The notes under the pieces: generated by a model
Database searches by the model: none
What the model was told of the DNA's origin: nothing
The model's input: the letters and a program-made list of their open reading frames with translations, nothing else
Origin: Planctomycetota bacterium
Lineage (GTDB): Bacteria; Planctomycetota; UBA8108; UBA1146
Direction: 5' to 3'
Assembly (NCBI GenBank): GCA_018694835.1
Contig: JABHOG010000004.1
Span: forward strand, 1-64,000
DNA length: 64,000 nt
Made by a program: the position numbers and the translations under genes
Part shown: positions 18,044 to 28,232 of the stretch, in pieces
How positions within the stretch are numbered: position 1 is the stretch's first letter
Layout of the letters: the number at the start of each line of letters is the position of its first letter

Positions 18044-21000
18044 ATGTCTCGTTTGTTCTTAGCACTTTTCTTGGTGCTCATTTTTCCCCAACTTTCAAGC
18101 GCTCAGGAGACCGGACAGAAGTGGTCCTATCCCTACGGAGAAGGAAGGGCTTCCCTGGTTCAGGTGGAGGGGATCATCGCCGTCAAGATGATCGACGGGC
18201 TCGAAGATGAACTGGCTTCTCTGCGGGCCGAACTGCGATCGATCCGAGGTGTCGGCAAGGTGAGTGAGAAGAACCTGCAGGAATACCCGGGTCTGTGGTA
18301 TCTCCCTCTCGAGAAGCGTGTCGATGCGAGAATGCAGCAACAGATTCTCGCACAACTAGCGAGCGCCACTGTTGTGGAGTTTGCCGGCCCGGTTCTGGGC
18401 TACCAGGAAGCGGTCATGATTCCGCGTCCGGAAGTCATCGTGACCTTCGATGGCTCCGCCGATGATGAAGAGATTCGAAATGTGATCCGCCAGTCTGGAT
18501 TGCGATTTCTCAAGGAGTTTCCGGCCATCGACCCGACCTACATGCTCGGCTTCGAGGGGCCCACATCGATCGGTTTTGAAATCGCAGATGCCTTGACGGA
18601 ACTGGAAGAAGTCTGGGTGGCAGAGCCCAATTTCATCCACGATTTGCCAGAGATGGCGACTCCCAACGATCCACTCTTTCCAGATCAGTGGGACATGCAG
18701 AATACCGGACAAACCGGCGGCACCATCGGAGCGGACATGAAAGCCGCAGCAGCATGGGACATCTCGACCGGTTCATCGAGCATAGTGGTGGCAGTCATCG
18801 ACGAAGGGGTCGATGTGAATCATGCCGACCTGCAAGCCAACATGGTGGCTGGCTACGATGCGGTCACCGCTGATCCCACACCGGGAGGGATCCCCGGAAA
18901 TGCCAATTCCACCGACGGCCATGGAACCTGCTGCGCAGGGATCATTGCAGCGGTGGGGAACAACGGGATCGGCGTAGCGGGTGTCACATGGAACAGCAAG
19001 ATCATGCCGGTGCGTATCGGATTCGGAAATTACTGGACTCAAACCGATTGGCTCGTCGATGGACTGACCTGGCCGGTCGATCATGGAGCGGACGTGCTCT
19101 CCAACAGCTGGGGAGGAGGATCGGCCAGTTCCGCCATCCAGAATGCGATCGCCTACGGAAACACCAACGGAAGAGGCGGACTGGGGTGCCCGGTTTTCTT
19201 CGCTTCCGGTAATGACAACTCAGCGGTTTCCTATCCTGCTCTCTATCCGGAGTCTATTGCCGTGGGTGCTTCCAGCCCCTGCGATGAACGCAAGAGTCCA
19301 TCGTCGTGCGATGGAGAAACCTGGTGGGGGAGCAACTACGGATCGTCTCTCGACTTTGTTGCGCCGGGTCCGTTGACGACAACAGTCGACATCTCCGGCA
19401 GCGGTGGTTACTCCTCGACCGACTACACCTCCAGTTTCAACGGAACATCTTCGGCCACACCTCACGCTGCGGGTGCCGGAGCACTGTTGCTGGCGGTGGC
19501 TCCGGGCTTGACCCACGATCAGGTTCGAACTTACATGCGACAGACCGCCGACGACCAGGTCGGGCCGCCCTCCGAAGATACGGCGGGTTTTGATAACTAC
19601 ATGGGATACGGACGGATCAACTGCGAGACTTTGCTGCTGACGGTGGCGAGTTCGGTGGCGGCACCGACCAATCTCAGTTGCAGCAGCTCGGGTGCTGACG
19701 CCCTCCTCTCCTGGACCAATGGCGAGAGTTATTCACAGGTGCAGGTGAGCCGGGGGGGAAGCGTGATCGCCACTCTGTCCGGTTCTGCCACCTCTTACAC
19801 CGATTCCTCTGCGGGTGTCGGGAATGTCTCCTACGGTGTTCGTGGACTGGTCGGATCGGACCAGAGTCCTCAGGCCAGTTGCTCCATTTTCCTCACGGGA
19901 GGTGCCACTGATCTGGTCTGGGCGCCATCTGCTGCGGGTGGAGCGGTGGCGGGAGGCAGCGCCATCTCGGCGGCACTCACCGCCAATGGGCGTTCGCCGC
20001 TGGTGGTCACCACCCTCGATGCGGTCGCCAGCCTCGATGCTTTCGAGACGGTCTGGGTCAACCTGGGGATTTACCCCTCGGGGCATGTGCTCTCCGCTGC
20101 AGAAGGCACCACTCTCGATACCTACCTGACCAACGGTGTCGGGGGGTCCTTCCTTTACATGGAGGGAGGAGATACCTGGGCCTATGACTCGGCGACCTCG
20201 GTTCATTCTCGCTTTGGAATCAGCGGTCTGTCGGATGGAACCGGTGACCTCTCCACCGTCAACGGAGCCGCGGGTACCGGCTGTAGCCTTGCAGGTAGCA
20301 GCTGGAGTTACACCGGTGAGAACAGTTGGATCGACCACCTTGGAACCACCGGAAGTGCAGTGGTTACCCTGACCAATCCGACCGCTGCTTATGATGTCGG
20401 GGTCTTCAATGATGCGGGCGCCTATCGCACCTTTGGAACATCCTTTGAGATCGGTGGGCTGGTCGATGGCGCATCGACTCGGGCAGATCTGGTCGGCGCG
20501 ATCCTCAATTGCTTCACCGGGTCACCCCCGCCGCCTCCTCCAGCACCGGTGGCAGACTTCGTTGCATCGCCGACCAGTGGTGAAGCGCCGGTCGCGGTCT
20601 CCTTCAGCAATTCATCGACCGGAAATATCACCGGGTACTCGTGGAACTTCGGCGATGGTGGTAGTTCGACGGCGCAAAATCCGTCTCACACCTACACCAG
20701 TGCCGGCACCTACTCCGTGACCTTGACGGCGACTGGACCGGGGGGCTCTGACACGGCGAGCTGTTCTTCATGCATCGTCGTCACCGATCCTCCACCGCCA
20801 CCTCCAGTGGCTGGCTTCACCCCCGATTCAGCGGGTGGAGAAACGCCGATCGCGGTGTCCTTCAGCAATTCGTCGACCGGCGACATCACCGGTTACTCGT
20901 GGAACTTTGGCGATGGTGGCAGTTCGACGGCGGTGAATCCGTCCCACACCTACACCAGTGCAGGAACCTACACCGTGATCTTGACGGCGACCGGCCCGGG

Positions 21001-22648
21001 TGGCTCTGACACGGCGACTTGTACTTCATGCATCGTCGTCACCGACCCACCACCGCCACCACCAGTGGCTGGTTTCACGCCCGGTTCCGCCGGTGGTGAA
21101 GCCCCGGTGACCGTCTCCTTCAGTAATTCATCGACCGGCGACATCAGCGGATACGCATGGGACTTCGGTGATGGAGGCAACTCGACTGCACAGAATCCAT
21201 CTCACACCTACACCACTGCCGGCACGTACAGCGTGACGTTGACGGTGACTGGCCCGGGTGGCTCTGACACGGCCAGTTGTGGCTCTTGCATCGTGGTGAC
21301 CGATCCACCGCCACCGCCCCCAACCGCTCCGGTGGCTGGTTTCACCGCCGATTCATCCGGTGGCGAGGCTCCGGTGACCGTCTCCTTCAGCAATTCTTCG
21401 ACCGGAGATATCACCGGGTACTCGTGGAACTTCGGCGATGGCGGCAGTTCGACGGCACAAAACCCGTCTCACACCTACAACAGTGCCGGCACCTACTCCG
21501 TGAGCTTGACGGCGACCGGTCCGGGGGGCTCCGACACGGCGGTTTGCAGCTCGTGCATCGTAGTGACCGATCCACCGCCACCGCCTCCACCAACGCCGGT
21601 GGCGGGTTTCATCCCGAATTCATCCGGTGGCGAGGCTCCGGTGACCGTCTCCTTCAGCAACTCGTCGATCGGCGACATCACCGGGTACTCGTGGAACTTC
21701 GGCGATGGCGGCAGTTCGACGGCACAGAACCCGTCCCACACCTACAGCAGTGCCGGTACCTACACCGTGACGTTGACGGCGACCGGCCCGGGAGGTTCTG
21801 ATACGGCAACTTGTGGATCATGTATCGTCGTGACCGATCCGCCGCCGCCACCGCCACCGCCTCCATCCACCTCCCTCTACTACATCTCGTTCCTGTCGAC
21901 CACCACGGTCCCTGGGCTGGGAAATGTCCGGGATGAAGATATCGTGACCTACGATCCGGCGACCGATTCCTGGGACTGGTATCTGGACGGCAGCGATGTG
22001 GGGATCGGTGGTACCGACATCAATGCTCTCAGTGTTCTTGCCGATGGCAGTGTGCTGGTTTCCTTCAACTCCGGTTCATTTTCATTGCCGGGTCTCACTG
22101 GTGGACCCTCCGGAACCACGGTGGAAGACAGCGATCTGGTGCTGTTCACGCCGACCACCACCGGCTCCAGCAGTGCGGGCTCCTGGTCCTTCTATCTCGA
22201 TGGATCGGACTGTGCGCTCACGACCAACGGCGAAGATATCGATGGGGTTTGTTATCTGGATGATGGCACCTTGCTGATATCGACGCTGGGAACGGCTCGT
22301 GGCGGTGGGCCGACCAACCGCGATGAAGATGTGATGTTATTCACCCCCACATCCGTCGGCTCTGCCAGCGGCGGATCCTGGACCACCTTCTTCGATGGAA
22401 GCGATGTCGGATTCTCCAACAGCGGTGGTGAAGATCTCAATGCCATCAGTCTCGATTTCGATGGGTCCGTGCTCTTCTCGACCCAGGGCACATACTCCGC
22501 CTCGGGATCATCCGGTGCCGACGAGGATGTTTCGCGCTTCACCGGTAGTTTTGGCAGTTCTACATCGGGAATCGCAGAACTGATTTTCGACATGAGTGCC
22601 CTCGGCATCTCAACCAGCGCAGATATCGACGGAATTTCGATCCGCTGA
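18044..22648 (+). CDS. Secreted subtilisin-like S8 serine protease with five C-terminal PKD domains
   Basis: VVAVIDEGVDVNHADL, DGHGTCCAGI, FNGTSSATPHAAGAGAL catalytic motifs; five PKD units SFSNSSTGxITGYSWNFGDGGSSTAxNPSHTY; AGGAGG upstream of ATG. Confidence 0.95.
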   Translation: MSRLFLALFLVLIFPQLSSAQETGQKWSYPYGEGRASLVQVEGIIAVKMIDGLEDELASLRAELRSIRGVGKVSEKNLQEYPGLWYLPLEKRVDARMQQQILAQLASATVVEFAGPVLGYQEAVMIPRPEVIVTFDGSADDEEIRNVIRQSGLRFLKEFPAIDPTYMLGFEGPTSIGFEIADALTELEEVWVAEPNFIHDLPEMATPNDPLFPDQWDMQNTGQTGGTIGADMKAAAAWDISTGSSSIVVAVIDEGVDVNHADLQANMVAGYDAVTADPTPGGIPGNANSTDGHGTCCAGIIAAVGNNGIGVAGVTWNSKIMPVRIGFGNYWTQTDWLVDGLTWPVDHGADVLSNSWGGGSASSAIQNAIAYGNTNGRGGLGCPVFFASGNDNSAVSYPALYPESIAVGASSPCDERKSPSSCDGETWWGSNYGSSLDFVAPGPLTTTVDISGSGGYSSTDYTSSFNGTSSATPHAAGAGALLLAVAPGLTHDQVRTYMRQTADDQVGPPSEDTAGFDNYMGYGRINCETLLLTVASSVAAPTNLSCSSSGADALLSWTNGESYSQVQVSRGGSVIATLSGSATSYTDSSAGVGNVSYGVRGLVGSDQSPQASCSIFLTGGATDLVWAPSAAGGAVAGGSAISAALTANGRSPLVVTTLDAVASLDAFETVWVNLGIYPSGHVLSAAEGTTLDTYLTNGVGGSFLYMEGGDTWAYDSATSVHSRFGISGLSDGTGDLSTVNGAAGTGCSLAGSSWSYTGENSWIDHLGTTGSAVVTLTNPTAAYDVGVFNDAGAYRTFGTSFEIGGLVDGASTRADLVGAILNCFTGSPPPPPPAPVADFVASPTSGEAPVAVSFSNSSTGNITGYSWNFGDGGSSTAQNPSHTYTSAGTYSVTLTATGPGGSDTASCSSCIVVTDPPPPPPVAGFTPDSAGGETPIAVSFSNSSTGDITGYSWNFGDGGSSTAVNPSHTYTSAGTYTVILTATGPGGSDTATCTSCIVVTDPPPPPPVAGFTPGSAGGEAPVTVSFSNSSTGDISGYAWDFGDGGNSTAQNPSHTYTTAGTYSVTLTVTGPGGSDTASCGSCIVVTDPPPPPPTAPVAGFTADSSGGEAPVTVSFSNSSTGDITGYSWNFGDGGSSTAQNPSHTYNSAGTYSVSLTATGPGGSDTAVCSSCIVVTDPPPPPPPTPVAGFIPNSSGGEAPVTVSFSNSSIGDITGYSWNFGDGGSSTAQNPSHTYSSAGTYTVTLTATGPGGSDTATCGSCIVVTDPPPPPPPPPSTSLYYISFLSTTTVPGLGNVRDEDIVTYDPATDSWDWYLDGSDVGIGGTDINALSVLADGSVLVSFNSGSFSLPGLTGGPSGTTVEDSDLVLFTPTTTGSSSAGSWSFYLDGSDCALTTNGEDIDGVCYLDDGTLLISTLGTARGGGPTNRDEDVMLFTPTSVGSASGGSWTTFFDGSDVGFSNSGGEDLNAISLDFDGSVLFSTQGTYSASGSSGADEDVSRFTGSFGSSTSGIAELIFDMSALGISTSADIDGISIR
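20540..21862 (+). repeat. Five near-identical tandem PKD-domain coding repeats (~260-270 bp each) with polyproline linkers
   Basis: Unit ends all read (T/A)(A/S/V)C(S/T/G)SCIVVTDPPPPPP; highly similar at DNA level. Confidence 0.93.
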
Positions 22649-22674
22649 TATCGACTCGACGGTAACGTTGGATT

Positions 22675-22709
22675 GCGGCCCCGCTGTGGACACAGCGGGG
22701 CCGCTTTTT
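22675..22709 (+). terminator. Rho-independent terminator
   Basis: GCGGCCCCGCTG-TGGACA-CAGCGGGGCCGC followed by TTTTT, shortly after the S8 protease stop. Confidence 0.92.
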
Positions 22710-22786
22710 CATCATTGGGGGTTCTGTTTTTTGCTTAAACTGGTGTCGTTTTCATCGCGCGGGGATAGCCTCAGGGGGTGTGCTGG

Positions 22787-23566
22787 ATGAGGAAATTGGC
22801 AGATAGGATGGGTCCGATGAAATCCGCTTCAAGTGAAGGTCAACTTTCCGATGATGGCGATGCTGATCTACTACTGAAGTGGTTCGAGAATCACGGTGAA
22901 GATCGAACTGAACTTGCGGGCGAGATCCTCATGTCTGCCGGAGAAACCCCGCGCTGGATGGCCAGGATCGACAGCGGAATCGCCGCTGTTCTCGATGGCG
23001 ACGGAGCCGAATCGCATACGCTCACCGTCGGTGACCTCTTCGGAGAACTGGGGCTGGTGGGGAAGCGAGTTCGTACGGCAACAGTCCAGGCAGTTTGTCA
23101 GGTCTCCTTGAAGGTGCTCTCCTATCCGACGATCGATCGCCTTCGTGGTGAGAGCCTGGAGCAGCGCAGTTCATTTGACCAAACTCTCTCGGAGTTGATC
23201 GCATCTCGGGTACCCGGTCCACTCGGGCCCGATGGTGGTTGGATCGCTCTGGTCGCACACGATCAGAAAAAGGACCAGCTGGAGAAGTTGGTCTGTCAAT
23301 ACCAGCAGACTCTCTCGAGTTACAAGATCGTCACCACCAGGACCACCGGTTCGAGGCTGTCGTCGCAGTGTCAGTTGCCGGTGCGGAAGTTGGTCTGTTC
23401 CGGACCTCTCGGGGGAGACCTGGAGATCGGTGCGATGGCCGCTCGTGGTCCACTGGAAGCGGTGATCTTTCTGCGCGACGGGCTCTTCAGTCATGCCCAT
23501 GGATCGGACATCGATGCTCTGGTCCGGGCTTGTGAGATCGCTGAAGTCCCCTGTGCGACCAACTGA
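22787..23566 (+). CDS. Cyclic-nucleotide-binding domain fused to methylglyoxal-synthase-like domain
   Basis: N-terminal FGELGLVGKRVRTATVQA (cNMP phosphate-binding cassette pattern). C-terminal WIALVAHDQKKDQL...TRTTGSRLS...CSGPLGGDLEIGAMAARGPLEAVIFLRD...HAHGSDIDALVRACEIAEVPCATN matches MgsA-type motifs. Confidence 0.8.
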   Translation: MRKLADRMGPMKSASSEGQLSDDGDADLLLKWFENHGEDRTELAGEILMSAGETPRWMARIDSGIAAVLDGDGAESHTLTVGDLFGELGLVGKRVRTATVQAVCQVSLKVLSYPTIDRLRGESLEQRSSFDQTLSELIASRVPGPLGPDGGWIALVAHDQKKDQLEKLVCQYQQTLSSYKIVTTRTTGSRLSSQCQLPVRKLVCSGPLGGDLEIGAMAARGPLEAVIFLRDGLFSHAHGSDIDALVRACEIAEVPCATN

Positions 23567-23716
23567 GCTACCGCCCAGATGGTCCTCCAGTCGCTGCCAA
23601 ACGGCAACTCTGAGGGATCCTCGCCTTGTTGAAGTTACCGGTTCCAGATACCTTGGTGAAGGTTGCGGCTCCGGGTTCGGAGTCACCATGAGCCACTATC
23701 CTGGAAGAGGAGCCTG

Positions 23717-25477
23717 ATGAAGACGGGAATCGAGGTCAAGGATCCGATCACGACCGGAATTCTCGATCGCCTGATGGACCAGCCTGCTCCGTTCCTCGAG
23801 GTACTCCATGCGATCCAGGATCACCACGGATATCTGTCAGAACCCGCACTACGCCTGGTCGCCGAGCGATTCAAGATCCCCATCAGCGAGCTCTACGGCA
23901 CCGTGACCTTCTACCACTTCTTCCAGCTGGAGCCGAAACCACTGCCCGATATCCGCATCTGCGAGAACTCGGCTTGCTGTCTTCACGATCTGGATGCCAT
24001 CTCCAAGGAGGTGGTCGATGCCGATCTGGGAGTCGCTCATTCGGGACAGATTGAGAAGATCTCCTGTCCGGGACGATGTGATATGCCGGTTCCAATCCTG
24101 ATCGGGGAGAAGTTTTTCCATCATGCCCGGGCCGGTGCCATCGACAACATGACTGCAGCGACGATGCCTCTTCCGCCGGAAACAGGACTGGAAGAGTGCA
24201 TCTTCAGAGACATCCGGGATGGAATCGGCTCCCTCGAAGGCGCGCGAGCTCACGGAGCCTGGCAGAGCCCCAAACTGGCGGCCTCCGATCCTCAAGAGGT
24301 GCTTTCGCAGTTGAAGGAGAGTGGCCTGACCGGCAGAGGCGGAGCAGGGTTTCCCACCGGAATCAAGTGGGAGGCGGTTCGTAACGAGAGCCGTGGACCC
24401 AAGTACATCGTATGCAATGCAGATGAGAGTGAGGTGGGTTGCTTCAAGGACCGCCTCCTGATGGCGCACAGTCCCCATGCCATGCTCGAGGGAATGGCCT
24501 GCGCAGGTCTGGTGACCGGTGCCGAGATCGGCATCGTCTACCTCCGTTGGGAATACCCGGAGATCCTCGAATCGCTGCAGGTCGCTATCGATGAAGCGAC
24601 CGAGGCGGGCTTACTCGGAGAAGATGCCTGTGGAACCGGCAGGCCCTTTCGGATTGTCATCCGACGGGGAGCCGGAGCCTACATCTGTGGTGAAGAGACC
24701 TCGCTGTTGAACTCGCTGGAGGGGAAGCATCCGTTCCCCAGGGAAAAACCACCTTTTCCCACCACTCATGGACTGTTCGATTTACCGACGGTGGTCAATA
24801 ACGTCGAGACCTTCTGCGCAGTCCCGGCGATTCTTGAAAAGGGTGGAGCGTGGTTCAACGGCCTCGGGCTGGGGGATCATGCCGGAACCCGTGTCTTCAG
24901 CGTTTCAGGAGACATTTCCCGCCCCGGAAATTACGAGGTTCCTATCGGCACCTCACTGCGACAACTGCTGGAAACTCATGCTGGGGGTACACCCGATGGA
25001 AAAACGATCCAGGGTGTGACGATGGCGGGAATCAGTGGTGGATTCGTTGGAGCCGTAGATCTTGATGTGGCCCTCGATCCAGCATCGCTCACCGATCTGG
25101 GAGCGATGCTCGGAGCGGGCGGAATCATCGTGCACGATGAGACACGATGCATGATCCAGGCCGCTCGCGAGAGTATGCACTTCCTCGCACAGGAATCTTG
25201 CGGGAAGTGTTTTCCCTGTCGGATCGGAACCGTACGAGTCACCGAGTTGCTCGACGAGTTGATCGCGCACTCCTCCGGGAGTTCGGAGATTCGGAGCCAT
25301 CCACTCGAAGAACTGGCGGATCTGGAAGATGTTCTGGGAGAAACAAGCGCCTGCGGACTGGGGCTGGCTGCCCCCTTCATCACCAGAACGATGAAGAAGT
25401 ACTGGCCGGATGTCGTGCAATCCTACATCGATGGACAGCGAGCCACTAAACCGGCAAAAGGAGATTCAATTGAGTGA
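23717..25477 (+). CDS. NuoE-NuoF fusion, NAD-binding/flavoprotein subunit of NAD-dependent formate dehydrogenase
   Basis: NuoE part: ELYGTVTFYHFFQLEPKP, CENSACC, CPGRCD. NuoF part: GLTGRGGAGFPTGIKW, GAGAYICGEETSLLNSLEG, ESCGKCFPCRIGT. AGAGGAG upstream of ATG. Confidence 0.92.
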   Translation: MKTGIEVKDPITTGILDRLMDQPAPFLEVLHAIQDHHGYLSEPALRLVAERFKIPISELYGTVTFYHFFQLEPKPLPDIRICENSACCLHDLDAISKEVVDADLGVAHSGQIEKISCPGRCDMPVPILIGEKFFHHARAGAIDNMTAATMPLPPETGLEECIFRDIRDGIGSLEGARAHGAWQSPKLAASDPQEVLSQLKESGLTGRGGAGFPTGIKWEAVRNESRGPKYIVCNADESEVGCFKDRLLMAHSPHAMLEGMACAGLVTGAEIGIVYLRWEYPEILESLQVAIDEATEAGLLGEDACGTGRPFRIVIRRGAGAYICGEETSLLNSLEGKHPFPREKPPFPTTHGLFDLPTVVNNVETFCAVPAILEKGGAWFNGLGLGDHAGTRVFSVSGDISRPGNYEVPIGTSLRQLLETHAGGTPDGKTIQGVTMAGISGGFVGAVDLDVALDPASLTDLGAMLGAGGIIVHDETRCMIQAARESMHFLAQESCGKCFPCRIGTVRVTELLDELIAHSSGSSEIRSHPLEELADLEDVLGETSACGLGLAAPFITRTMKKYWPDVVQSYIDGQRATKPAKGDSIE

Positions 25478-28229
25478 GTTGATGATGAATCTCGATGGCC
25501 AAGAGGTCTCGTTCCAGAGGGATGAGACAGTACTCGAGGTGGCAAAGCGTCATGGAACATTTGTTCCGACCCTTTGCTGGGATGAGCGGCTCGATCCATT
25601 CGGATCGTGCAGACTCTGTGTAGTGGAGGTGGAAGGTCGGCGGATGCCCGCATCTTCCTGCACCCTCAAGGCGGCAGAGGGAATGGTGGTTCGCACCGGC
25701 AGTGAAAAACTGCGAAAGATGCAGAGCACCCTGGTAGAGATGGTCCTTTCAGAAAACCCTGACGATGAGTGTCCCCGGTGCAGGGATCTTGGAAGTTGTG
25801 AAGTCCACGACCTCGCTTCCGAGTTCAAGGTCGGTCGAGATCGCTTTCTTGGAGCGACCAGCAATGCCTCCAAAGACGACTCCAATCCCTTCCTGCTTCG
25901 TGATTACGACCGATGCATATCTTGCTATCGCTGTGTTCGAATCTGCGATGAGGTGGAAGCAGACCATGCCATCACCATGACAGGTCGTGGCTGGAACAAG
26001 GGCATCGCCACCGCGTTTGATGGCCTCCTGATGGGTAGCGAATGTACCTTGTGTGGCCAGTGTATCTACACCTGCCCAACGGGAGCTCTCGCCGACAAGA
26101 AGATGGTCGGTCAGGGAGCAGTCCCTGGCGAGATCGAGGTCACTCGAAGTGTCTGTCCATACTGTGGTACCGGTTGTTCCATCAACCTCCATTCAAGAGA
26201 TGGAAAGATGATCGGAGTTACGCCGGTCCTCGACGGCCCGGTTAACGAGGGCGCTCTGTGTGTGAAGGGTCAGTTCGGGTTTGATTTCGTCAACTCCGAA
26301 GATCGGCTGACGATGCCGCTGATTCGAAAAGAGGGCGAGTTGACTCCCGTCTCCTGGGACGAAGCCCTCGACTACACCTCCGCACGTTTCAAGAGTATTC
26401 GCGCGGACCATGGCCCAAAGGCGTTCTACGCCATCGCCAGTGGCAGAGCTCCTGGCGAAGGGGCCTACATGTTACAGAAGTTCACTCGAGCAGTGATGAA
26501 CTCGAATCAGGTCGATAACTGTTCGCGTGGCTGACACAGTCCAACGGTCGCCGGTCTGGTGGCCTCGATTGGACGCGGAGCAATGTCGAACTCGATCCCC
26601 GAGATCGAGGATTGCCCGATGATGCTGTGCGTGGGAACCAACATGACCGAATGCCATCCGATCATCGCGGTACGAGTGAAGAAGGCGGTTCGTAAGGGCG
26701 CAAAGCTATATGTGGTCGACCCACGGAAGATTCCCCTGACCGAGTACGCTACCGGTCATCTTCCTCTGCAGTTGGGTTCCGATGTTGCGCTCTTCAACGC
26801 GATGGCCAACGTGATCATCCAGGAAGGGCTCGCAGACCTGGACTACATCGAGAATCGCACGGAAGGCTTTGAGCAGTTGAAGACGCATCTCGAGTCTTTC
26901 ACGCTCGAATACGCCGAGGGCGTGACCGGTGTTCCGGCAGAGTTGATTCGTGAATGCGCCATCGCATATGGATCAGCAGAGCGCGCTGGAATCTATTACA
27001 CCCTTGGAATCACCGAACACATCTGCGGAGTTGCCAATGTCCAGAGCCTCTGCAATCTGGCACTGATCACCGGCAACCTGGGGAAAACTAGTGCAGGGAT
27101 CAACCCGTTGCGTGGCCAGAACAACATCCAGGGTGCCGGAGATTGTGGCGCCTTGCCCAACAACTACCCGGGATTTCAGCCGGTCGAAGATCCGGCCAGT
27201 CAGGCCAAGTTCGAAAAGGCCTATGGCGTTCCGATGGACCCGGTCAAGGGGATCACCAAGATCGCAGCGCTCGATCATGCCGTCGATGGTCGAGTCAAAG
27301 CGATGTGGATCTGTGGTGAGAACACACTGGTCACCGATCCGGATGTCAAGCACACGACCAGAGCCCTCGAGTCGCTGGATTTCCTGGTGGTTCAGGACAT
27401 GTTTCTCACCGACACGGCGAAGAAAGCAGATGTGGTCTTTCCGGCAGCGGCATTCACCGAGGTCGATGGTTTCTTCACCAACTCCGATCGAAGAGTGCAA
27501 CGCCTACGGCAGGCATCCGTTGCGCCGGGAGAAGCAAAGCCGGACTGGTGGATCATCGCCGAAGTGGCCAAGAGGATGGATACCGAAGTCGATTTTGAAT
27601 ATGCCAGCAGTGAAGAGGTGTTTGACGAACTGGCTTCCCTGTCTCCCATCTATGAGGGACTCAACTACGATCGGATTGAAAGTGGAGATCTGATATGGCC
27701 AGTCCCTCACCTCGAGCACCCGGGAACTCCTGTACTGCACGAGGATGAGTTCCTCAATGGTAAGGGCAAGTTGCAGTTGCTGGAGTACAAGGCGCCCTCT
27801 GAGAATCCCGATGAAGAGTATCCATATTACCTGACCACGGGACGTCGATTGCCGACCTATCACAGCAACACCATGACAGGTAGGTCGGAAGGATTCAGGA
27901 TCCTGGTACCCAATGAATGGCTCGAAGTTCATCCAGCGGATGCGGAGAAACTAGAACTCGAAGATGGCGACTGGGCAAAGGTTCGCTCGCGGCGGGGTGA
28001 CGTGACGACTCGCGTGGCCATCACCAAGACATCTCCGCGCGGGACCATGTTCATGAGTTTCGCCTTCCCTGAGGATACGATGACCAACGACATCACCAAT
28101 CCAGATGTGGACCCCATCACGGAAACTCCCGAGTTCAAGGTGGCTGCGGTAGAGGTGACTCGTGTAGATGCTCCGGTAGGATTTGGCGCAGAGCCTGCAT
28201 TGAGAGCTAGCCCCGGACGGGAGCACTAG
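25470..28229 (+). CDS. Formate dehydrogenase catalytic (molybdopterin) subunit with in-frame TGA = selenocysteine at 26532-26534 and N-terminal Fe-S domains
   Basis: ORFs 25410..26534 and 26559..28229 are in the same frame. Junction reads NSNQVDNCSRG-U-HSPTVAGLVASIGRGAMSNSIPEIED, matching FdhF-type ARVUHGPSVAGL...GAMSN. TTG start at 25470 preceded by AAAGGAG. Confidence 0.95.
26532..26572 (+). promoter_or_regulatory. Bacterial SECIS element immediately downstream of UGA
   Basis: UGA CACAGU CCAA C GGUCGCC GGUCU GGUGGCC UCGA UUGG: 7-bp apical stem (with GU pairs), GGUCU loop starting 21 nt after the U of UGA, plus CCAA/UUGG lower stem. Confidence 0.9.
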
Positions 28230-28232
28230 GCG

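Noticed and set aside
20540-21862. Regular ~265-bp repeats considered as CRISPR or satellite
   Set aside because: They are in-frame PKD-domain coding repeats in the S8 protease.
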